Source of the DNA: an uncultured Caryophanales bacterium
GTDB lineage: Bacteria > Bacillota_I > Bacilli_A > RFN20 > CAG-826
Length of the DNA stretch: 37,920 nucleotides
Direction of reading: 5' to 3'
Assembly (NCBI GenBank): GCA_946183335.1
Contig: CAMGZN010000002.1
Location: 1-37,920, forward strand
Of this stretch, positions 24,466 through 29,705 are shown piece by piece. The first letter of the stretch is position 1, and every line of letters starts with the position of its first letter. The notes under the pieces were generated by a model. That model did no database searches, was not told where the DNA came from, and saw only the letters and a program-made list of their open reading frames with translations. Both the position numbers and the translations under genes were made by a program.

Positions 24466-24873
24466 ATGAAAGACAAATTTAGTAAAAAAGAAATCGTCGG
24501 CTATTGCATTAGTGGTATTGTTGCTATTTTTGGTTTAGTCCTCGTTGTGCTCGGCATTGTCGAACGCAATATGGATGTCACCAGTAGCAAGAATTATCTC
24601 TATCAAGCTGATCAAAAAGTCCAAACTGCTTTAAGCATTAAACTTTCCTTCTGGGAATGGGGACTCATCTTTATGGCTGTTGGAGTCATCATCGCTGTCA
24701 TTATTCTTTGCTTTTGCGCGAAGAAAGCTGACCGTGAAGTTGACCGCAAACTTCGTCGTCAAGCTCGTGCTAGTAGCGCGATTGACATTAATAGCGAAGT
24801 CAAAGCTGCTGTCCAAATCATTGAAGAACCTGCTCCGGCTCAAGTTGAGGAAGCCAAACCAGAAGAGAAATAA
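24466..24873 (+). CDS. Hypothetical two-helix membrane protein
   Basis: 135 residues. Two membrane helices lie near 10-28 (GYCISGIVAIFGLVLVVLGI) and 62-84. They are separated by a short external loop. A basic stretch (KKADREVDRKLRRQARA) is followed by an acidic Pro/Glu tail (EEPAPAQVEEAKPEEK), both cytoplasmic by the positive-inside rule. I recognise no family. It is followed by a terminator shared with the convergent acetyltransferase gene. Confidence 0.75.
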   Translation: MKDKFSKKEIVGYCISGIVAIFGLVLVVLGIVERNMDVTSSKNYLYQADQKVQTALSIKLSFWEWGLIFMAVGVIIAVIILCFCAKKADREVDRKLRRQARASSAIDINSEVKAAVQIIEEPAPAQVEEAKPEEK

Positions 24874-24889
24874 TTTCTCAAACAAAATT

Positions 24890-24920
24890 AAAAGCCTTCG
24901 ATTTGATTCGGAGGCTTTTT
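24890..24920. terminator. Bidirectional terminator
   Basis: 12-bp stem AAAAGCCTTCGA paired with the matching arm at 24908-24919, one T-G pair, T-rich on the plus strand and A-rich before it. It separates convergent genes. Confidence 0.85.
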
Positions 24921-24934
24921 AATTACAATAGTAA

Positions 24935-25600
24935 TTATTTACGTTCAACAACGTTTGTCGGAGTTTTCACAATGCTGTTTGCAGGATAAACTCCACGAAG
25001 CATACTTAATGGATAAACAGAGGTGTTTTTTCCAATAATTGTTCCTGGGTTAAGAACAGATCCGCATCCAATATCAGCATGTTCGCCAAGGAACGCGCCA
25101 ATTTTACGTAGACCAGTTTCGTATTCCTTATCTCCATGAATGACAACGTTAGATCCGCCAGATTTGAGATTAGATAAGATAGAACCTGCGCCCATATGCG
25201 CGTAATCGCCTAAGATGGAATCTCCAACATAGTTATAATGTGGGACTTGAACATGATCTAAGAGAATGGAGTTCTTTAGTTCAGAAGAATTTCCGATAAC
25301 ACATTTCTCACCGATAATGACGTTTCCACGAATAAATGCACCTGGACGAAGTTCGGTATTTGCACCAATAATTGCTGGTGCTTCGATTGTTGCAGTCTTG
25401 GCAATCTTAACGTTTTCACCAACTAATACTCCAGGTTCAATTTCGGTGTATCCAGGAATTCCATTTTGAACGAGTTTTGCACAGATTTCTTTAATTTGAG
25501 GAAGGATTTGCCAAGGATATTTACTTTTTTCAAAAACTTCCTTCAAAAATGGAACATGACATGTAAAAAGGTCTTTTGTTTCAACTAGTTTCTTACTCAC
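24935..25600 (-). CDS. Left-handed beta-helix acetyltransferase, like the C-terminal half of GlmU
   Basis: 221 residues of hexapeptide repeats (for example VIGEKCVIGNSSEL, IIGKNTSVYPLSML). The segment PHYNYVGDSILGDYAHMGAGSILSN matches the GlmU acetyltransferase site, including the catalytic His. No uridylyltransferase (GxG-x-RM, Rossmann-like) domain is present, so it can at most acetylate GlcN-1-P; UDP-GlcNAc pyrophosphorylase must be elsewhere. It starts with GTG at 25600, with ribosome binding site AGAGGA, and overlaps the glmM stop by eight bases, so the two are translated together. This context supports the amino-sugar role. Confidence 0.85.
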   Translation of the reverse strand: MSKKLVETKDLFTCHVPFLKEVFEKSKYPWQILPQIKEICAKLVQNGIPGYTEIEPGVLVGENVKIAKTATIEAPAIIGANTELRPGAFIRGNVIIGEKCVIGNSSELKNSILLDHVQVPHYNYVGDSILGDYAHMGAGSILSNLKSGGSNVVIHGDKEYETGLRKIGAFLGEHADIGCGSVLNPGTIIGKNTSVYPLSMLRGVYPANSIVKTPTNVVERK

Positions 25601-27230
25601 AGACGTATCCTCTTTTCTTAATCACGTTATAGATTTGCTCAATATAACGATTACATTCGTCTAAGCTATCAAGCTCAAGCATAATACGCACAACTGGTTC
25701 AGTACCAGATTGACGTAAAATGGCTCGACCATTGTCGCCAATTTCTTTATTTACTTTCTCAAAAGCCGCTTTTACTTCTTCGTCTTCAACAACGGCAGCT
25801 TTATTTGTGACCCTGACATTTCTTAAGACTTGTGGAAGAACTTTAACTGGTGCAACAAGTTTTGAAAGTGATTGCTTGCTATCAAGCATTGCTTCCACAA
25901 TGTTAATTGCAGTAAGGACGCCATCACCTGTGGTGGCGTACTTTCGAATAATAATATGTCCAGATTGTTCACCACCTAAGTAGTAACCAGATTTCATCAT
26001 TTCTTCGTAAACGAAGCGGTCACCAACTTTTGTTTGAACATTCTTAATTCCAATAGCTTTTAAAGCCTTGGTCAAACCAGAGTTTGACATGATGGTGGTG
26101 ACGACAGTATCGCCGTTAAGTTTTTCTTCGGCTTTAAGTTTTTTAGCAAGAAGATAAATAATTTTATCTCCATCAACTTCATTACCGTTTTCATCAATCG
26201 CGATACAACGGTCGGCATCTCCATCAAAGGCGAAACCAACATCAAGATGGTTTTCCTTGCAGTATTCTTTGAAGTGCTCAATGTGGGTTGAACCGGCATT
26301 GAGGTTAACGTTTAAGCCGTTTGGTTCATTGTTAACAATGAAAACATTTGCGCCTAAAGCGTCAAAGACGGATTTGGCAATCATCCAAGACGCTCCATTC
26401 GCTGTATCGAGACCGATTTTCATTCCTTTAAAGGAATGGACAGCGATAGAAATTAGGTAGGCGATATAACGGTTACGTCCAGAGGAGTAATCGTTAATTG
26501 TGCCAATGTTTTCTCTTTCTGCAAGTGGAAGGTCTGGACCTTGCACTCCGAGTTTTTCAAACTGACCGTCGATATATGCTTCGCATAAATAGGCGACGGA
26601 ATCTTCTAGTTTCTCGCCTTTCGCGTTAATAACTTTAATACCATTATCGTAGAATGGGTTATGGGAAGCGGTGATCATTACGCCACAATCAAAACCATCT
26701 TTTCTTGTAATATAAGAAACGCTAGGTGTGGTGGTAACGTGTAATAAGCACACGTCTGCACCTGAGGCGGCTAAGCCTGCAGCGACCGCATATTCAAGCA
26801 TGTATGAAGAGCGTCTGGTATCTTTACCAATGACGATTTTTGGACGATAACCTGGTTTCACGCCGGTATATTCCGGATTGGAATAGAACCAGCCTAAGAA
26901 ACGACCAATTTTATATGCGTGATCGGAGGTTAAAACTTTGTTTACCTCTCCACGGAAACCATCTGTTCCAAAATATTTTGTTTTAATATCTTCCCCGATG
27001 GAGACTTTTAATTGTTGTCCACGATGAATCGTGACTGAGTCGTGAAGTAACTCGTCAGTCGTGACTTTAAAAAGTTCTCCAAGTTCAATGATTTTATCTA
27101 GTGACGGAGTTGATTCTCCACTTTCCCATTTCGAAACTGACTGACGAGAGACGTTCATCATCTTCGCGAGTTTCTCTTGGGAGATATCATTCATTGTTCT
27201 AAGATGGATAATTTTTTCAGCTAATGTCAT
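25593..27230 (-). CDS. glmM: Phosphoglucosamine mutase with an N-terminal XRE-type HTH domain (fusion)
   Basis: 545 residues, about 95 longer than usual GlmM. Residues 1-65 form a Cro/CI-type helix-turn-helix: LAEKIIHLRTMNDISQEKLA, then MMNVSRQSVSKWESGESTPS and a KIIELGELFKVTTDELL tail. After a short linker the complete mutase follows: FGTDGFRG (87-94), the phosphoserine loop TASHNP with Ser189, metal loop DGDADR (336-341), GEQSG (420-424) and RQSGTEP (506-512). It should convert GlcN-6-P to GlcN-1-P, and the HTH suggests it also binds DNA. ATG at 27230 has ribosome binding site GGGGAGG; a GTG at 27248 lies within that site. It is divergent from nagB. Confidence 0.95.
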   Translation of the reverse strand: MTLAEKIIHLRTMNDISQEKLAKMMNVSRQSVSKWESGESTPSLDKIIELGELFKVTTDELLHDSVTIHRGQQLKVSIGEDIKTKYFGTDGFRGEVNKVLTSDHAYKIGRFLGWFYSNPEYTGVKPGYRPKIVIGKDTRRSSYMLEYAVAAGLAASGADVCLLHVTTTPSVSYITRKDGFDCGVMITASHNPFYDNGIKVINAKGEKLEDSVAYLCEAYIDGQFEKLGVQGPDLPLAERENIGTINDYSSGRNRYIAYLISIAVHSFKGMKIGLDTANGASWMIAKSVFDALGANVFIVNNEPNGLNVNLNAGSTHIEHFKEYCKENHLDVGFAFDGDADRCIAIDENGNEVDGDKIIYLLAKKLKAEEKLNGDTVVTTIMSNSGLTKALKAIGIKNVQTKVGDRFVYEEMMKSGYYLGGEQSGHIIIRKYATTGDGVLTAINIVEAMLDSKQSLSKLVAPVKVLPQVLRNVRVTNKAAVVEDEEVKAAFEKVNKEIGDNGRAILRQSGTEPVVRIMLELDSLDECNRYIEQIYNVIKKRGYVCE

Positions 27231-27270
27231 CTGCTTACCTCCCCGCACCCATTAGTTGCGGACTGGTTAA

Positions 27271-27299
27271 ATAATGCTCTAAATAGACCAAATTGTCAA
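27271..27299 (-). promoter_or_regulatory. Promoter of the HTH-glmM operon
   Basis: Perfect -35 TTGACA on the minus strand (27299-27294), a 17-base spacer and CATTAT (27276-27271). It points away from the nagB promoter, whose -35 begins 20 bases to the right. Confidence 0.75.
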
Positions 27300-27307
27300 T
27301 TTATTTA

Positions 27308-27325
27308 TGTAAAGAAGTATTTACA
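27308..27325. promoter_or_regulatory. Palindromic candidate operator between HTH-glmM and nagB
   Basis: Exact inverted repeat TGTAAA-GAAGTA-TTTACA. Its right arm is the nagB -35 box and its left arm is close to the glmM -35. The size suits a dimeric XRE-type HTH; the HTH-GlmM fusion is the obvious candidate binder (inference). Confidence 0.55.
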
Positions 27326-27348
27326 AGCTCAAAACACATGTCTATAAT
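27320..27348 (+). promoter_or_regulatory. Promoter of nagB
   Basis: TTTACA (27320-27325), a 17-base spacer and perfect TATAAT (27343-27348). Confidence 0.8.
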
Positions 27349-27373
27349 AGCAACATAAAAAGAGGACACAATC

Positions 27374-28096
27374 ATGATCGTAAAAGTCTTAAAACAAGCC
27401 GACATTGATTCCCAAATGGCGGAAGAATTCATTAAAGTCATCAATTCAAAGAAACATCCAGTTCTTGGTTTAGCTACCGGTACATCACCATTGGGCGTGT
27501 ACGCAAATTTGGTCAAGGCTAATAAAGAAGGACGTGTTTCCTTTAAAAACGTCACAACATTTAATCTTGATGAATATGTTGGACTCGAAGGCACTCATAA
27601 CCAATCTTATCGTTACTTCATGAATGATAATCTTTTCAATCACATTGACATTGATAAGTCGAAGACAAATGTCTTACTCGGTGTTGGAGATTATAAATCA
27701 TTCATGAATAAATACGATAAGATGATCGAGGATGCAGGAGGCATCGATATCCAAATCCTCGGTATCGGAAGTGATGGACACATCGCGTTTAATGAACCAG
27801 GCACACCATTTGATTCATTAACACACGAAACAGCGTTAACTGAGCAAACTATCAAGGATAACTCTCGTTTATTTAACGATATCTCTGAAGTTCCAACACG
27901 CGCTGTTACAATGGGACTTAAGTCCATCATGAATGCTCGTAAGATTATCTTAGTCGCTACTGGTAAAAACAAAGCTAAAGCCGTCTATGGATTAATCAAA
28001 GGACCAATCACTGAAGATATGCCATGCTCCATCCTTCAAAAACACCCAGATTGCAGAATCTATGTTGATGAAGAAGCCTATTCTTTAGTGAAATAA
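27374..28096 (+). CDS. nagB: Glucosamine-6-phosphate deaminase
   Basis: 240 residues, the usual length of Gram-positive NagB. It converts GlcN-6-P to fructose-6-P and ammonia. Motifs: LATGTSPLGVY, FNLDEYVGL (general-base Asp), and GIGSDGHIAFNEPGTPFDS with the ring-opening His. Its substrate is also that of the divergently encoded GlmM, so the shared control region may set the balance between amino-sugar breakdown and UDP-GlcNAc synthesis. Ribosome binding site AGAGGA. Confidence 0.97.
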   Translation: MIVKVLKQADIDSQMAEEFIKVINSKKHPVLGLATGTSPLGVYANLVKANKEGRVSFKNVTTFNLDEYVGLEGTHNQSYRYFMNDNLFNHIDIDKSKTNVLLGVGDYKSFMNKYDKMIEDAGGIDIQILGIGSDGHIAFNEPGTPFDSLTHETALTEQTIKDNSRLFNDISEVPTRAVTMGLKSIMNARKIILVATGKNKAKAVYGLIKGPITEDMPCSILQKHPDCRIYVDEEAYSLVK

Positions 28097-28121
28097 TCAT
28101 TAAAACTCTAAATAAAATTTG

Positions 28122-28150
28122 AAAGATGCGCTTCTGCGCATTTTTCTTTT
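28122..28150 (+). terminator. Intrinsic terminator after nagB
   Basis: ATGCGC-TTCT-GCGCAT core with extra A-T pairs, then TTTTTCTTTT. Confidence 0.88.
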
Positions 28151-28212
28151 ATAAAAAATTTTTGAACACTTTTCTCTTATTTTTACGCACTTATAAGTAG
28201 GAGAAAATTCTT

Positions 28213-28587
28213 ATGAAATCAATAGATTTAAACAAATTTTATCTTATTCATGATGGCAGTAAAATTGGCCATCCGGGCTTATGTGTTTGGAGTGATCAAG
28301 ATTCGAATTTATATTTGCTTATTAAATTTGGTTCAAGCAAAACGGATGACAATATCAAATTAAAACACTCAATTAGCAGCAACAAACTAAATAGTTTTGT
28401 TTACAAGCGCCCATTTGTTGGTAAAAGAAAAGATATTGGTAATGAAATGCAATATGACATCAAAATAAGTAAAGAAGACGAATGGATCTTGATAGAAATT
28501 CCTAGGAATAATCCAATTTTTTCAAAAACGCTGAAAAGCAAGGATAAACACAGGTTTAAATATAGATACAAAAAAACCGTCAGCTAA
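28213..28587 (+). CDS. Small hypothetical protein, possibly PemK/MazF-like beta-barrel
   Basis: 124 residues, basic, no signal peptide. The early part FYLIHDGSKIGHPGLCVWSD, then LYLLIKFGSSK, resembles the G-H-P-x-x-V strand pattern of PemK/MazF-like proteins, but the match is weak and no catalytic set can be named. No antitoxin gene is adjacent. The stop codon lies within the terminator stem of the minus-strand small RNA at 28570-28664. The ribosome binding site is GTAGGAGA. Function unknown. Confidence 0.6.
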   Translation: MKSIDLNKFYLIHDGSKIGHPGLCVWSDQDSNLYLLIKFGSSKTDDNIKLKHSISSNKLNSFVYKRPFVGKRKDIGNEMQYDIKISKEDEWILIEIPRNNPIFSKTLKSKDKHRFKYRYKKTVS

Positions 28588-28664
28588 GTGACGGTGTGTC
28601 CGTTTCGTCAACGGCAATTGTCCCACCCAACTTAATGGGCGCATACCAGCAGTGCTGGATGACG
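28570..28664 (-). ncRNA. Candidate small structured RNA with its own promoter and terminator
   Basis: On the minus strand a good promoter precedes about 95 bases with several hairpins: CCAGC-ACT-GCTGG, CCCA/TGGG and CCGTT-GACGA-AACGG. It ends in ACCGTCA/TGACGGT followed by seven or so T residues. The GACGA loop (28605-28609) is exactly complementary to TCGTC near the 5' end (28661-28665), which could form a pseudoknot. No open reading frame of note. The T-run is only on the minus side, fixing the orientation. It matches no RNA family I can name. Confidence 0.6.
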
Positions 28665-28670
28665 ATGCTA

Positions 28671-28698
28671 ATTATAGGGATTTGTTTTTATACGTCAA
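28671..28698 (-). promoter_or_regulatory. Promoter of the small RNA at 28570-28664
   Basis: Minus-strand TTGACG (28698-28693), a 16-base spacer and perfect TATAAT (28676-28671). Confidence 0.75.
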
Positions 28699-28714
28699 GA
28701 TGTATTTTGAAAAC

Positions 28715-28788
28715 AAAAAAGAAAACCGCCACTAAGCGGTTCTGCTATAAATAGCATTCGTCACTCCTCAAAGAGGATTTACTTGACA
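28715..28788 (-). ncRNA. Second candidate small RNA, or mntP 3' UTR
   Basis: Three hairpins in a row on the minus strand: TCCTC-TTT-GAGGA, TGCTAT-TT-ATAGCA, and AACCGC/GCGGTT followed by TTTTCTTTTTT, an intrinsic terminator (28724-28741). A possible promoter lies just after the mntP stop: TTGACC (28823-28818), 17 bases, TTTATT (28800-28795). It shares TGACGAA with the neighbouring small RNA and has a similar CTTAG terminator loop. Confidence 0.45.
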
Positions 28789-28823
28789 CTTTTAAATAAA
28801 GTAATCTGAATTGTTATGGTCAA

Positions 28824-29459
28824 TTAGATTCCTAAGTAATGTGATAAGACAATCCAAACTGCTAGAACAATTAAGATTACTCCTGCGATAATACTTGAAA
28901 CATCATATTTCCCTTTGAGGAGTTTTTCAAAGAAAGAGCCAAGGAAAACTCCGAGAAGAGAAATTACAAAGGTACACACCATAATTATCACAACATGTAA
29001 CCAAATGGTTGATGTAGTGGAAATACCGGCGTGAAAACTCACTCCAACTGCGAGCGCGTCAATCGCGGTCGCAATCGACATAATAAAGACTTCCTTTAAG
29101 GAATATAACTTTAAAATCTTTTCTTCCGGAGGTTTTTTCATATTAAGAATTCCTTCAATAAACATCTTCCCTCCGATAATTAGAAGAGCGGCAAAAGAGA
29201 TCCAAGTAACAACAAGCGCCATAATTTCTCCCGCTTGCTTACCACCTGCTGATCCAACAATCTGAGAAATCCCTTCAACTAACCAATAACCTAAAAGAGG
29301 CATTAACGCTTGCATCAGCCCAAACATCAATGCAATCGTTAATCCCTTTTTCTTATCAATATTGGTATAGACCAAACTATCAACAATGGATACCGCGAAA
29401 GCATCCATGCTAAGAGCGATTCCGAACAAAAATACTTGGATCAATATCTCGAAAGACAT
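28824..29459 (-). CDS. mntP: Manganese efflux pump MntP family
   Basis: 211 residues with six membrane helices. The two family repeats are visible, each with an intramembrane Asp: GIALSMDAFAVSI near the start and SIATAIDALAVGVSFHAG in the second half. It exports Mn2+. No Mn2+ riboswitch (yybP-ykoY) consensus is present upstream. There is no Shine-Dalgarno. TACAAT ends six bases before the ATG, and a 9-bp inverted repeat (29471-29500) lies against it, so the start may be leaderless or the hairpin regulatory. Confidence 0.9.
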   Translation of the reverse strand: MSFEILIQVFLFGIALSMDAFAVSIVDSLVYTNIDKKKGLTIALMFGLMQALMPLLGYWLVEGISQIVGSAGGKQAGEIMALVVTWISFAALLIIGGKMFIEGILNMKKPPEEKILKLYSLKEVFIMSIATAIDALAVGVSFHAGISTTSTIWLHVVIIMVCTFVISLLGVFLGSFFEKLLKGKYDVSSIIAGVILIVLAVWIVLSHYLGI

Positions 29460-29470
29460 AGAAATATTGT

Positions 29471-29505
29471 AGAACTAATCGAGATAATTTAATTAGTTCT
29501 TTTTT
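29471..29505 (+). repeat. Inverted repeat upstream of mntP, terminator-like on the plus strand
   Basis: Arms AGAACTAAT / ATTAGTTCT with a 12-base loop, followed on the plus strand by TTTTTCTTT. It would stop plus-strand transcription coming out of the mntP region. On the minus strand it sits right before the mntP start and could be an operator. Confidence 0.6.
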
Positions 29506-29517
29506 CTTTGTCTTTCC

Positions 29518-29535
29518 TTGTTATAATAATAACAA
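29518..29535. promoter_or_regulatory. Palindrome over a likely promoter between mntP and the surface-protein gene
   Basis: Perfect inverted repeat TTGTTAT-AATA-ATAACAA containing TATAAT (29522-29527). It can serve as -10 for the plus-strand surface protein and, with TTGTTT further right, for mntP on the minus strand. It is a candidate shared operator. Confidence 0.5.
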
Positions 29536-29539
29536 CGAG

Positions 29540-29705
29540 GATTAAAACAAGAAACATCTAGATGCAGCTAGATTTTATTGTTATTAGTCTCGCTAGATAT
29601 TGATCTTTTAGATGATCTTGAAGATTAACCAAGCTTATTAATCTTCTCCTTTATTTAAAAAGGATGTATCGAAATAATTTATTCAAAAAAAGAAAGGAGA
29701 AGAAA
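29540..29705 (+). other. Long structured 5' leader of the surface-protein gene
   Basis: About 165 bases without a credible gene. Hairpins: ATCTAG/CTAGAT, GAAGATTAA/TTAATCTTC (9 bp, followed by TCCTTTATTT), and a CCTTT/AAAGG stem just before the ribosome binding site. This could be attenuation or mRNA stabilisation. I recognise no riboswitch class. Confidence 0.5.

Noticed and set aside
28213..28664. Type III toxin-antitoxin (ToxN with repeat RNA)
   Set aside because: The protein lacks recognisable ToxN motifs, and the RNA is on the opposite strand with no tandem repeats upstream of the toxin; left only as a low-confidence idea.
29460..29540. yybP-ykoY Mn2+ riboswitch upstream of mntP
   Set aside because: None of the conserved loop sequences of that class appear; only simple inverted repeats are present.
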